64,000 nucleotides of DNA from Flavitalea sp966112615 (GCA_966112615.1 CBHWDO010000002.1:310001-374000); one strand, 5' to 3'; numbered from the stretch's first letter, positions 41,594 to 50,614 are shown. Notes: a model not told the origin generated them from the letters alone. A program made the numbers and translations.

Positions 41594-42211
41594 TTACTTG
41601 AAATCTAAAATAGAAACCTTCTCCTCACAAAAAAAGAACTCCTGCTCGTCATTTGAACTTACGATCACAAGTCTTCCTTCCGTATAATTATTGATAAGGT
41701 TTTTGTAGAGTGAAATTCCTTCTGCATCCAGGTTGGTGCATGGTTCATCAAGCAATAAGCATGGTGTGTCGGAAAAGATAGCCTGTGCAAGTTTTACACG
41801 CTGCTTCATTCCGGATGAATAATAGCGAATCTGCTTATGAATGGCTTTTTCAAGCCCAACAAGCCTGATGATCTCTTCAATCGAAATACTGCGCATCAGT
41901 GGCTTGAACTTCGCATGAAATTCCAGGAATTCCAGCACACTCATTTCTTCGATCAGTTCAAGATAGGGCGCTGCTATTGAGATGTACTGGTACACATCAT
42001 CAGGTTCAACAGAATTATTTGCAACAGTATATTTTATCTCACCGGTGCTTGCAGCAATAGCGCCACCTGCTACCTGCAGCAAAGTAGATTTGCCTGAACC
42101 GTTCGGGCCTACAATTGCATAGGCACGACCAGTCTCAAATTCATAACTGAATTTCCTGAATATCCAATCCCGGTTGAATCTCTTTCCTGATTCAGAAAGT
42201 GAGATCCTCAT
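41594..42211 (-). CDS. ABC transporter ATP-binding protein (CcmA-like)
   Basis: 205 residues, a minimal ATPase domain. Walker A GPNGSGKST, signature YSSGMKQRVKLA, Walker B CLLLDEPCTNLDAEG. No permease gene is adjacent, so its membrane partner is unknown. It overlaps the end of lpxA by 20 nt and is the last gene of the lipid A operon, a conserved position in Bacteroidota. A role in envelope lipid or cytochrome transport is only inferred. Confidence 0.85.
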   Translation of the reverse strand: MRISLSESGKRFNRDWIFRKFSYEFETGRAYAIVGPNGSGKSTLLQVAGGAIAASTGEIKYTVANNSVEPDDVYQYISIAAPYLELIEEMSVLEFLEFHAKFKPLMRSISIEEIIRLVGLEKAIHKQIRYYSSGMKQRVKLAQAIFSDTPCLLLDEPCTNLDAEGISLYKNLINNYTEGRLVIVSSNDEQEFFFCEEKVSILDFK

Positions 42212-42998
42212 CCGTTACTGTTTTTGAAGGGCGCTTGATGATCCCGATCCTTGAACTGTTTACAAAGTTCAGAATGGTTTCTTTCAGTGGACTGCTGTCA
42301 AAATTACTTTCGATCTTGGATATTGCACTGGAAGTGGTATTCTTTTCAACAAAAAGAATATGGTATATGTCCGAGATCTGTCCGATCTCTTCTTTACTGA
42401 AACCTTTTCTTTGCAATCCTACAAGGTTGATGCCCATATAACTCAGCGGCTCACGTGCTGCCTTTACAAAAGGAGGCACATCCTTTCGTATTACAGTATG
42501 TCCGGCAATATATGTATGCGCACCAATATGGGTGAACTGGTGAGCACCTGCCAAACCTCCAAGGATGGCGTAATCATCTACCGTTACATGCCCTGCAAGC
42601 TGTACTGCATTGGCCAGGATCACATGATTTCCCACGATGCAATCATGCGCCACATGCGCATAAGCCATCAGCAGGCAATTATTTCCTACAACAGTCTTCC
42701 ATTTATCTTTTGTTCCGCGGTGAATGGTTACACATTCGCGGATCGTTGTATGGTCGCCTATTTCAGTAGTAGTATCTTCTCCCACAAACTTCAGATCCTG
42801 TGGTACGGCGCCGATCACTGCTCCGGGAAAAACATGGCAGTGCTGCCCGATAGTGGTTCCTTCATAGATTACGGCATTGGACATGATATGTGAGCCATCA
42901 CCGATCACCACGCGGTCGTGAATCACAGCGAATGGATCAATGGTAACATTGTTCCCGATCTTTGCATTTGGATGTATATATGCCAGGGGGCTGATCAT
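42192..42998 (-). CDS. lpxA: UDP-N-acetylglucosamine O-acyltransferase LpxA
   Basis: First step of lipid A synthesis: transfers a 3-hydroxyacyl chain from ACP to UDP-GlcNAc. 268 residues; a left-handed beta-helix of hexapeptide repeats from residue 2 to about 190 (IGNNVTIDPFAVIHDRVVIG and on), then a helical C-terminal domain. The catalytic His is His118 in AYAHVAHDC. Ends with EDL TF after a helical tail. Five nt after lpxC-fabZ in the same operon. Confidence 0.95.
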   Translation of the reverse strand: MISPLAYIHPNAKIGNNVTIDPFAVIHDRVVIGDGSHIMSNAVIYEGTTIGQHCHVFPGAVIGAVPQDLKFVGEDTTTEIGDHTTIRECVTIHRGTKDKWKTVVGNNCLLMAYAHVAHDCIVGNHVILANAVQLAGHVTVDDYAILGGLAGAHQFTHIGAHTYIAGHTVIRKDVPPFVKAAREPLSYMGINLVGLQRKGFSKEEIGQISDIYHILFVEKNTTSSAISKIESNFDSSPLKETILNFVNSSRIGIIKRPSKTVTDEDLTF

Positions 42999-43003
42999 TT
43001 AGT

Positions 43004-44422
43004 TTAAGCTTTTGGTCTTTTTACAATTTGTGCTACCAGATCTGCTTCTGTTACCAGTTTATCGCCCACGAAAATGGTTCCCCTCATTTCGCAAATTCCT
43101 CTCCTGATCGGGTTTTTCAACTCCATCTGCAGTATAAGAGTATCTCCTGGAACAACTTTCTGCTTGAATTTACAGTTCTCTATCTTTAAAAAATACGTAT
43201 CGTACTTGTCTTCGGTGTCACGTGGAATAGCCAGGAATCCACCCGCCTGGGCCAGTGCTTCTACCTGTAATACTCCAGGCATTACACAGTTACCGGGAAA
43301 ATGCCCCTGGAAGAATGGTTCGTTATAGGTCACGTTCTTGATTGCCACTACCTTTTTATCGGTCAACTCGATCACTTTATCCACCAACAGGAATGGAAAC
43401 CTGTGCGGCAGTACATTTTCAATTTCATGTACATTCAGCACCGGTGTTTTGGTTGGATCATATTTTGGGATCTCCTGCTTGTGCTTGTTCTTCTTGATAT
43501 GATCCTTGATCCTCTTGGCAAACTTAACGTTCGCTGCATGTCCCGGGCGATTTGCAATGATATGCGCCTTGAATGGAAATCCTACCAGTGCAAGATCTCC
43601 TACCACATCAAGCAATTTATGCCTTGCAGGTTCATTTGGGAAACGCAGACTGAGATTATTCAGAATTCCTTCTTCACTTACATGTACATCGGTCTTCTGA
43701 AAGATCTTCGAAATACGTTGTACCTGATCTGCCGTTACCGGTTTATCAACCACTACAATGGCGTTGTTGATATCACCGCCTTTGATGAGGTTATTAGCCA
43801 GCAGTAATTCCAGCTCATGGAAGAAGCAAAAAGTACGGCAAGGCGCGATCTCTTTATTGAAATCACTGATCCTTGTCAGGGCAGCATGCTGGGTTCCAAG
43901 AACAGGTGAATTAAAATCTATCAGTGTATTGATGCGATAATCATTGTATGGTAAGGCTACCATTTCAACTTTCTTCTCATCATCCACAAAAGTGATATTA
44001 TGCTCGATGGTATAATAGATCTTTTTTGCATCCTGTTGTACAGTGCCTGTCTTTTCCAGGATCTCTACAAAAGGCTGTGCACTTCCATCCAGGATTGGAA
44101 CTTCTTCACCATCAATTTCGATCAGCACGTTATCGATGCCCATACCTACCAGTGAAGCCATCAAATGCTCGATGGTACTCACTCTTGCGCCATTCACTTC
44201 GAGCGTGGTGCTTCGGTTGGTTTCAACAACATTATCTACATCTGCTTTAATGATTGTTTTCTCCGGAAGGTCAACCCTTTGAAAATTGATACCTGTATTT
44301 GGCTCTGCAGGTTTTAACCTCATGGTCACGGAATTCCCGGTATGGATACCGGCTCCCGAAATAGTGATCTCTTCCTTAATAGTATGCTGATAGGAATTCC
44401 CGTTACAGTTTATCGACTCCAT
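43004..44422 (-). CDS. lpxC/fabZ: Bifunctional LpxC deacetylase / FabZ dehydratase
   Basis: 472-residue fusion. Residues 1-310 are LpxC, the zinc deacetylase that commits UDP-3-O-acyl-GlcNAc to lipid A: His86 in STIEHLMASL, EVPILDGSAQPF (107-118), and the zinc site RHKLLDVVGDLAL. Residues about 325-472 are FabZ, the 3-hydroxyacyl-ACP dehydratase of fatty acid synthesis: LPHRFPFLLVDKV, GHFPGNCVMPGVLQVEALAQ. The two halves compete for the same 3-hydroxyacyl-ACP pool, so fusion may balance lipid A and phospholipid synthesis. This fusion is typical of Bacteroidota. On the minus strand TACTTTCG (44429-44436) is a near-consensus promoter box just upstream. Confidence 0.96.
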   Translation of the reverse strand: MESINCNGNSYQHTIKEEITISGAGIHTGNSVTMRLKPAEPNTGINFQRVDLPEKTIIKADVDNVVETNRSTTLEVNGARVSTIEHLMASLVGMGIDNVLIEIDGEEVPILDGSAQPFVEILEKTGTVQQDAKKIYYTIEHNITFVDDEKKVEMVALPYNDYRINTLIDFNSPVLGTQHAALTRISDFNKEIAPCRTFCFFHELELLLANNLIKGGDINNAIVVVDKPVTADQVQRISKIFQKTDVHVSEEGILNNLSLRFPNEPARHKLLDVVGDLALVGFPFKAHIIANRPGHAANVKFAKRIKDHIKKNKHKQEIPKYDPTKTPVLNVHEIENVLPHRFPFLLVDKVIELTDKKVVAIKNVTYNEPFFQGHFPGNCVMPGVLQVEALAQAGGFLAIPRDTEDKYDTYFLKIENCKFKQKVVPGDTLILQMELKNPIRRGICEMRGTIFVGDKLVTEADLVAQIVKRPKA

Positions 44423-44463
44423 AAGCTGCGAAAGTAGTAAAAAGATATTATGTAGGACGCTAA

Positions 44464-45516
44464 CTACACACCTGCTTTTTCAGTCATGAGCTGCCTGATA
44501 AGGTTTTCAAGCTCGATGATGCGCTTCTCCAGCTCCGGGAGATTGCGTGTTACAGCCTGGCTGCGGAGTGCACTGGTGTAGTCGTAAGCCGGAGAACCGG
44601 TTACTGTTGAATTTGGTTGTTTGATGGATTTGCTCACACCGCTCTGGGCATTGATCTTCGATCCGTCAGCGATCTGGATATGGCCTACAATCCCGGCCTG
44701 GCCACCGATCATGACGTTATTCCCGATCTTGGTACTGCCGCTAACTCCTGCCTGTGCAGCGATCACGGTGTTATTTCCTACTTCAACATTATGGGCGATC
44801 TGGATGAGGTTATCAAGTTTTGCACCTTCCTTGATCAAGGTAGAACCGATGGTTGCACGGTCGATCGTAGCATTGGCACCGATCTCTACATTGCTTTCAA
44901 TCACCACATTACCCATTTGAGGCACTTTCTTGAAACTGCCGTCTTCCTGGGGTGCAAAACCGAATCCGTCACTGCCTATAACAGTTCCGGCATGGATCGT
45001 AACATTATTATGCAAAACGCAATCGTAACTGATCTTCACACCGGGATGCAGGATACAGTTGTCGCCAATCTTTACATTATTACCGATATAGCAGTTCGGG
45101 TAGATCTTTACGTTGTTACCGATCACCACACCTTCGCCGATATAAGCAAATGCGCCGACATATACCTTATCACCCATCGTAGCTGAAGGAGCAATGAAGG
45201 AAGGTTGCTGTATACCAACCAGTTGCTGTGCTTTCAGTTCCTGGTATTTTGTAAGAAGTGTTGCAAAGGCACTGTATGCATTGGGAACCTTAATGAGCGT
45301 GGCTTCCAAAGCCTGTTTCAATTCCTGGCTTTCATTAACTATAATGACAGAAGCCCCGGTTGAATATAAATAGTCTTCGTATTTAGGGTTTGCCAGGAAT
45401 GTCAACTGACCTGCTCTCGCCTCCTCAATCTTCCCAAATGAATCCACCAGCGTTTCAGGATTTCCTTCGATTTTCCCGCTGATCATCATCGCTATCTGTG
45501 CTGCAGTGAATTGCAT
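44464..45516 (-). CDS. lpxD: UDP-3-O-(3-hydroxyacyl)glucosamine N-acyltransferase LpxD
   Basis: Third step of lipid A synthesis: adds the N-linked 3-hydroxyacyl chain. 350 residues: N-terminal uridine-binding domain (1-100, with GQLTFLANPKYEDYL), left-handed beta-helix of hexapeptide repeats (about 105-300) with catalytic His242 in QIAHNVEVG, and a C-terminal helix (LEKRIIELENLIRQLMTEK) expected to trimerize and bind ACP. Lies between the HD gene and lpxC-fabZ. Confidence 0.95.
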   Translation of the reverse strand: MQFTAAQIAMMISGKIEGNPETLVDSFGKIEEARAGQLTFLANPKYEDYLYSTGASVIIVNESQELKQALEATLIKVPNAYSAFATLLTKYQELKAQQLVGIQQPSFIAPSATMGDKVYVGAFAYIGEGVVIGNNVKIYPNCYIGNNVKIGDNCILHPGVKISYDCVLHNNVTIHAGTVIGSDGFGFAPQEDGSFKKVPQMGNVVIESNVEIGANATIDRATIGSTLIKEGAKLDNLIQIAHNVEVGNNTVIAAQAGVSGSTKIGNNVMIGGQAGIVGHIQIADGSKINAQSGVSKSIKQPNSTVTGSPAYDYTSALRSQAVTRNLPELEKRIIELENLIRQLMTEKAGV

Positions 45517-45577
45517 ATTTTGTTAATTCTTTCAAAAATTATCTTGTCCTGACCGCCTCAGTTCAATAACCGTTGCT

Positions 45578-46801
45578 TTAGTCATTGGTTCTAAGGTGGC
45601 AAATATAGAATTTTTTCACGGGGGTCGCGATGGTTTGCTGGATAAGCGCATTATCCACCCTGGAAATATCGGTCACCGTTCCATCCTTGAAAAGTATGTC
45701 GATCCTTTCCTCGGAGGGATCATAAGTAGTGTTCTGGGCTTCTCCGGTAAAAACAAAGTATTCGGCTTCCTCGAAACTTATTCCCAACTGAGCCGCTACT
45801 TTGGCCTGAAGATCTTTTACATAAGTGGTTTCAAAGGGTTGCCCCTGGAGGCGAACTTTAAATAACTTTCTTTCGATTAATAAATTGCATAACTCAGAAA
45901 GAACTTTGTCGGAATGATAGATCCAGTTCTTAATCGTTGCCACCACATCATTATCGTCCAGCATACAGAATTTGTCTAGGTGTTCTTCCATTCTGGGTGC
46001 CTGCTCCTGTTGTAAAAAGAAATCGAACGGTATGGATGTTGACCTGACCTCAAACCCGTTCCTGATCAGTTCCTTGGCTCTTTTGATGATCTTTACCAAC
46101 AACATCTCTGCACCCAATACTGTTTTGTGCAGGTAAACCTGCCAGTACATCAGCCTTCGCGATACCAGGAACTTTTCAATTGAATAAACGCCTTTTTCTT
46201 CGATCATAAGGTTGCCTTCATGAACTGTCAGCATTTTAATGATCCTGTCGTACCCGATCACTCCTTCGGAAACACCGGTGAAAAAGCTGTCGCGAGATAG
46301 ATAATCCATCCGGTCAACATCCAGTTGACCGCTGATCAGTTGGTGCAGAAATTTCTTGTGGTATTTATCGGTAAAGATCTCAATGGCCATCGTCAACTCA
46401 CCGCCAAACTGCCTGTTCATTTCTTCCATGATCAGCATGGAAATGGTTTCATGATGTGTATTGGTTATGAGTACATTTTCGAGTGAATGAGAGCATGGTC
46501 CATGTCCTACATCATGCAGCAGGATCGCAGCTTTTGCAGCAATTTCTTCTTCATGGGTTATATCAACTCCCTTGCTTTTTAATTCACCGAGGGCATTACA
46601 CATTAAATGATAAGCGCCTAAGGAATGATGCAACCTGGTATGCACAGCACCGGGATATACAAGATGCGCAAGCGCCATTTGGTTGATCCTTCTTAATCGT
46701 TGGTAAAAGGGATGTGAAATGATCTTAAGTATCAGCGGTTCATCTATAGTGATAAATCCATACACCGGGTCATTGATTATCTTTCGCTTCCTGTTGTTCA
46801 T
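45578..46801 (-). CDS. HD-domain phosphohydrolase
   Basis: 407 residues, cytoplasmic. Metal motifs: RLHHSLGAYHL (56-66), HD pair in LLHDVGHGPCSHSLE (95-109), and a later aspartate in LDVDRMDYLSRDS. These match the dGTPase/SAMHD1-like branch of HD hydrolases. A dNTP triphosphatase role is possible but unproven. It heads the lpx operon in this window, a conserved position in Bacteroidota. Confidence 0.88.
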   Translation of the reverse strand: MNNRKRKIINDPVYGFITIDEPLILKIISHPFYQRLRRINQMALAHLVYPGAVHTRLHHSLGAYHLMCNALGELKSKGVDITHEEEIAAKAAILLHDVGHGPCSHSLENVLITNTHHETISMLIMEEMNRQFGGELTMAIEIFTDKYHKKFLHQLISGQLDVDRMDYLSRDSFFTGVSEGVIGYDRIIKMLTVHEGNLMIEEKGVYSIEKFLVSRRLMYWQVYLHKTVLGAEMLLVKIIKRAKELIRNGFEVRSTSIPFDFFLQQEQAPRMEEHLDKFCMLDDNDVVATIKNWIYHSDKVLSELCNLLIERKLFKVRLQGQPFETTYVKDLQAKVAAQLGISFEEAEYFVFTGEAQNTTYDPSEERIDILFKDGTVTDISRVDNALIQQTIATPVKKFYICHLRTND

Positions 46802-46838
46802 CTGTTGCTGATTTGTTAACTCTGCCGCTTAGAGCCTT

Positions 46839-46846
46839 CAAAAGTA
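46839..46846 (-). promoter_or_regulatory. Promoter -7 box TACTTTTG of the HD-lpx operon
   Basis: Exact TAnnTTTG match on the minus strand, 37 nt before the ATG of the HD gene; no clear -33 element. Confidence 0.45.
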
Positions 46847-46906
46847 CAAATGCCCGGCAGATAAATTATTTTTATTAGCTTGATTCCTTAACGATAAATC
46901 AACAGT

Positions 46907-48463
46907 ATGGGTTTAGCCAGGATTTTATGGGTAGATGATGAGATCGAAAGCCTTCAGTCACAGATCTTGTTCCTGCAGCAAAAAGGTTATGAAGTGAACG
47001 CGCTGACAAATGGATTCGATGCGATGGATTATATCAAAGAACACCCTGTGGATGTGGTGTTGCTGGATGAGACCATGCCTGGAATTACCGGATTGGAAAC
47101 CCTTGCCAAGATCAAGGAATACAATAGCCAGATCCCTGTTGTGCTTGTAACAAAGAATGAAACGGAGAACCTGATGGACGATGCCATTGGCAGCCAGATC
47201 ACTGATTACCTGATCAAACCTGTCAATCCAAACCAGGTGTTATTAAGCCTCAAGAAGATCATCGATAATAAACGACTCGTAGCGGAAAAAACTACAAGTG
47301 CCTACCAGCAACAGTTTCGTAATCTTTTCATGGCACTCAACAGCAACCCTGATCATAATGAGTGGATGGAGATCTATCGCAAACTTGTGTATTGGGAACT
47401 GGAGATGGAAAAAAGTGACAGCCCCGAGATGAGAGAAGTATTGCAATCACAGAAAAGTGAAGCAAATACCGAGTTCTTTAAATTCATTTCAAAGAATTAT
47501 CTGAAATGGGTTGGACCTAAAAGCGTGGAAGGACCGATCATGTCGCACACACTGTTTAAATTCAAAGTCCTGCCACATGTTGAAAAAGGCATTCCCACAT
47601 TTTTTATTTTGATCGATAACCTTCGTTTTGATCAGTGGAAAGCTATACAACCGTTATTCAGTGATACTTTCAGGATACTGGAAGAAGAAACATTCTACAG
47701 CATTCTTCCTACCGCAACTCAATACAGCCGCAATGCGATCTTCTCGGGATTGATGCCGATCGACATTGAAAAACAATTTCCCGGCAGCTGGAAAAATGAT
47801 GAGGAAGAAGGCGGCAAAAATCTTTTTGAAGAAGACTTCTTTCGCGGACAACTGAAGCGCCTGAAAAGGGAAGACATCAAGATGTCGTATACCAAGGTTT
47901 TGAATCACCATTCAGGCCAGGAACTGATGAATAATATTCATAACCTCATGGGCAATGATCTAAATGTGATCGTGTACAATTTTGTGGATATGCTGAGTCA
48001 TGCAAGAACTGAAATGGAAGTGCTGAAAGAACTGGCCAGTGATGAAATGAGTTATCGTTCCGTGACCCGCAGCTGGTTCGAGCATTCACCTTTGAACCAA
48101 GCACTGAAAAAGATCGCCGATAAAAAGATCAACCTGGTTCTGGCAACAGATCATGGAAGTGTGCGGGTGAAAACACCGGCAAAAGTGATCGGTGACAAAC
48201 AAACCACTACGAACCTTCGATACAAACATGGCAGGAACCTTAATTATGATGCGAAGGAAGTCCTGGCTTTCCGAGATCCAAAAGAAGCGGGATTGCCTGT
48301 TCCTACAGTGAATTCAAGCTTTATCTTTGCGCGGGAAGATAATTTCCTGTGTTATCCCAATAACTATAATTATTACGTGAATTATTACAGGAATACCTTC
48401 CAGCATGGAGGGGTAAGCCTGGAGGAAATGATCGTTCCGGTGATTAAGATGACCACCCGGTAA
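46907..48463 (+). CDS. porX: PorX: response regulator fused to PglZ alkaline-phosphatase-fold domain
   Basis: 518 residues. Receiver domain 1-120 with Asp10/Asp11, phosphoacceptor Asp54 (VLLDETMPG), Thr82 and Lys104 (YLIKPVNP). After a helical linker, the PglZ domain (about 205-518) shows metal and nucleophile regions TFFILIDNLRFDQW (231-244), LPTATQYSRNAIFSG (267-281) and VLATDHGSVRVKTP. PorX works with the kinase PorY and the ECF sigma SigP to switch on T9SS genes and can hydrolyse oligonucleotides in its PglZ domain; that is known from related species. porY is not adjacent. It diverges from the lpx operon. Confidence 0.95.
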   Translation: MGLARILWVDDEIESLQSQILFLQQKGYEVNALTNGFDAMDYIKEHPVDVVLLDETMPGITGLETLAKIKEYNSQIPVVLVTKNETENLMDDAIGSQITDYLIKPVNPNQVLLSLKKIIDNKRLVAEKTTSAYQQQFRNLFMALNSNPDHNEWMEIYRKLVYWELEMEKSDSPEMREVLQSQKSEANTEFFKFISKNYLKWVGPKSVEGPIMSHTLFKFKVLPHVEKGIPTFFILIDNLRFDQWKAIQPLFSDTFRILEEETFYSILPTATQYSRNAIFSGLMPIDIEKQFPGSWKNDEEEGGKNLFEEDFFRGQLKRLKREDIKMSYTKVLNHHSGQELMNNIHNLMGNDLNVIVYNFVDMLSHARTEMEVLKELASDEMSYRSVTRSWFEHSPLNQALKKIADKKINLVLATDHGSVRVKTPAKVIGDKQTTTNLRYKHGRNLNYDAKEVLAFRDPKEAGLPVPTVNSSFIFAREDNFLCYPNNYNYYVNYYRNTFQHGGVSLEEMIVPVIKMTTR

Positions 48464-48544
48464 TTCACAGTTGTTGAGAAATAAAATGGCCGGGAAGCGG
48501 TTATATGCCGATTTTTAGCCGGTTAATCAATTTTGATCCATTAG

Positions 48545-48850
48545 ATGAAAATAACTCAGAATAATCTCGACAAGCTCGAAAGAGTGCTGGAGGAGATGGA
48601 ATATGTTGTCCGTTATGAAAGGGGTAATTTTCAGAGCGGCTATTGCATTCTTGAGCAACGAAAAGTTGTGGTACTGAATAAATTTTTACAACTGGAAGGA
48701 AGGATCAATACCATGATGGATCTGATCCCCCGGCTGGTGACAGACCCTTCATTCCTGAGTGCAGAAGCCAGGAAAACTTATGAAGATGTAGTGGCTAAAA
48801 AGGCTGCTGACGAAGAGAATCAGCAAAAAGAAGAAAACAACGAACAGTGA
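48545..48850 (+). CDS. Conserved small protein of unknown function
   Basis: 101 residues, no signal or membrane span. LDKLERVLEEMEYVVRYERG then FQSGYCILEQRKVVVLNKFLQ and a helix (GRINTMMDLIPRLV); the last 25 residues are a charged tail (VVAKKAADEENQQKEENNEQ). I recall similar short proteins in other Bacteroidota but no function. Its TGA overlaps the GTG start of the MBL gene (GTGA), so translation is coupled. Confidence 0.8.
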   Translation: MKITQNNLDKLERVLEEMEYVVRYERGNFQSGYCILEQRKVVVLNKFLQLEGRINTMMDLIPRLVTDPSFLSAEARKTYEDVVAKKAADEENQQKEENNEQ

Positions 48851-49623
48851 TCCAGCAAGGCATACAGGTAACATTTCTTGGAACAGGAACCAGCACCGGC
48901 ATTCCCATGATCGGGTGCAACTGTGAAGTATGTACTTCTGCCGACCCTCGCGATAATCGTCTTCGTTCAAGCATCGCCGTTAGTAATGGCAATACAAGTA
49001 TCGTGATCGATTCTGGTCCCGATTTCCGGCAACAGATGCTCCGTGCAAAAGTGAACAAGCTGGATGCTATTGTATATACTCATCCGCATAAAGATCATGT
49101 GGCAGGAATGGATGATGTACGGGCTTACAATTACTTCCAGCAGAAAGCCATGGACCTTTATGCCAATGAAATGACCCAGGAAGTGCTGGTGCGTGAATTT
49201 CCTTATGTTTTTTCCGAGTCAAAATATCCAGGAGTTCCTGATGTTCGATTGAATACAATCGATACCGAACCTTTCAGGGTAGGAGATATGGATATTTTGC
49301 CGGTTGAAGTTTGGCATCTTAAGATGCCGGTACTCGGATTTCGGATCGGCGGATTCACTTATATTACCGATGCTAACCGGATCGAAGCATCAGAAATGGA
49401 AAAGATCAAAGGCTCTGAAGTCCTGGTGATCAATGCCCTTCGGAGAGAAAAACATATCTCGCATTTTACCCTCGATGAAGCCATCAGCCTTTCTCAAAAG
49501 CTGGAGATCAGGAAAACCTACTTTACGCATATCAGTCACCAGTTAGGACTCCATGAAGAAGTGGAAGCCGACCTTCCCGAAAACATGTTTTTAGCGTACG
49601 ACGGACTGTCTTTTTCTATCTGA
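48847..49623 (+). CDS. MBL-fold hydrolase, PhnP/RNase Z-like
   Basis: 258 residues starting at a GTG that overlaps the previous stop codon. The zinc motif is THPHKDHVAG (78-87). The N-terminus LGTGTSTGIPMIGCNCEVC (11-29), with Cys24, Cys26 and Cys29, is the pattern of PhnP-like cyclic phosphodiesterases and related RNase Z paralogs. Likely substrate is a cyclic or phosphodiester nucleotide; not determined. Confidence 0.88.
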   Translation: MIQQGIQVTFLGTGTSTGIPMIGCNCEVCTSADPRDNRLRSSIAVSNGNTSIVIDSGPDFRQQMLRAKVNKLDAIVYTHPHKDHVAGMDDVRAYNYFQQKAMDLYANEMTQEVLVREFPYVFSESKYPGVPDVRLNTIDTEPFRVGDMDILPVEVWHLKMPVLGFRIGGFTYITDANRIEASEMEKIKGSEVLVINALRREKHISHFTLDEAISLSQKLEIRKTYFTHISHQLGLHEEVEADLPENMFLAYDGLSFSI

Positions 49624-49675
49624 TCAACCGTGTTTTTCCCATTGAATATTTTTCGAAGCCATCTAGTTTTAAAGG

Positions 49676-50545
49676 ATGAAACAGGGATGGAAAGAATACT
49701 TTGTGTTCACTCACCGGGAACGTTGGGCGATCATGGTACTGATCCTGGGTATGGCATCAGTATGGGGATTGCATAGATTATTTCCCCCGCAGGTGAAGCC
49801 TTTGGAGATCGTTTGGAATACCCGGCTGACCAGCTCCGCAGGAGCTGGGCTGAAGGGAATTCCAGAAGACGTGAAGACATGGAGACGTGAAGACGTGAAG
49901 AAGAGTCCCAAATTCTACTTCGATCCCAATACCGCCTCACAAAAAGAATGGGTGTCGCTTGGACTGACCGAAAAACAGGCAAGGATCATTTTGAATTATA
50001 TTTCGAAAGGAGGAAAGTTCCGAAAGCCGGAAGACCTGCTTAAAATTTATGGATTAAGAAAAAATCAGGCGGAAGAACTGGTGCCTTTTGTACGGATTAC
50101 GGGGACTGCAACCGATATAAAACCATCAGAGAAAAAATTGCAGGTAAGGGAAAAAATTGAAATAAATACCGCTACCATTGAAGATCTTGACAAACTGCCT
50201 GGAATAGGGTTGAAACTGGGGGATCGCATCCTGAAGTTCAGGGATAAGTTGGGTGGGTTTTATTCCGTCTACCAGGTAGCTGAAACTTTCGGATTACAGG
50301 ATTCGGTTTTTAAAAAGATTCAACCTTTATTATCCTGCAATGGAAAGGTTATTCAAATCAATATAAATTCGGTGGATAAGGCCTCCCTGGGTTTACACCC
50401 CTATTTTAGAGGAGTGACTGCCAGCGCCATCATCAATTACCGTGACCAGCATGGTCCCTTCAAATCTGTTGAAGAGCTCAAAGCCGTTTCTGTTCTCACT
50501 CCTGAACAATTCCAGAAAATAAGCCCCTATTTGACTGTGGAATAA
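49676..50545 (+). CDS. Membrane-anchored helix-hairpin-helix (ComEA-like) protein with an in-frame repeat insertion
   Basis: 289 residues. One membrane span near 17-36 (RWAIMVLILGMASVWGLHRL), a linker, then three DNA-binding helix-hairpin-helix units: around 80-140 (LGLTEKQARIILNYISKGGK), 160-215 (INTATIEDLDKLPGIGLKLG) and 225-289 (ININSVDKASL). The fold resembles ComEA and may bind DNA at the membrane. The linker (about residues 50-76) is made by a dispersed repeat: a 30-nt hairpin element plus GAAGACGT octamers that stay in frame and read GAGLKGIPEDVKTWRREDVK. Confidence 0.85.
   Translation: MKQGWKEYFVFTHRERWAIMVLILGMASVWGLHRLFPPQVKPLEIVWNTRLTSSAGAGLKGIPEDVKTWRREDVKKSPKFYFDPNTASQKEWVSLGLTEKQARIILNYISKGGKFRKPEDLLKIYGLRKNQAEELVPFVRITGTATDIKPSEKKLQVREKIEINTATIEDLDKLPGIGLKLGDRILKFRDKLGGFYSVYQVAETFGLQDSVFKKIQPLLSCNGKVIQININSVDKASLGLHPYFRGVTASAIINYRDQHGPFKSVEELKAVSVLTPEQFQKISPYLTVE
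49825..49900 (+). repeat. 30-nt hairpin element (copy 2) plus GAAGACGT octamers inside a coding sequence
   Basis: 49825-49854 matches 27567-27596 with one mismatch and includes CCAGCTCC-GCA-GGAGCTGG. Octamers GAAGACGT, GAAGACAT, GGAGACGT, GAAGACGT follow at 49865-49896. The octamers are the reverse complement of the ACGTCTCC/ACGTCTTC type seen near 23753 and 62650. Confidence 0.9.
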
Positions 50546-50563
50546 ATTTTAATGTCTAAAAAT

Positions 50564-50579
50564 ACTAACGTTTGTTAGT
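50564..50579. promoter_or_regulatory. Perfect palindrome ACTAAC-GTTT-GTTAGT (possible TetR-type operator)
   Basis: 6+6 bp inverted repeat with a 4-nt spacer, 35 nt before the acyl-CoA dehydrogenase ATG and upstream of TATTATTG (50587-50594), a one-mismatch -7 box. TetR-family regulators of fatty acid breakdown bind sites of this shape; no such regulator gene is in the window. Confidence 0.45.
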
Positions 50580-50614
50580 TTTCGACTATTATTGCACAGC
50601 TTTACCAAAGAACC

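Noticed and set aside
43301..43807. 168-residue plus-strand ORF
   Set aside because: It lies wholly antisense to lpxC-fabZ, whose motifs are complete; composition is that of a shadow frame.
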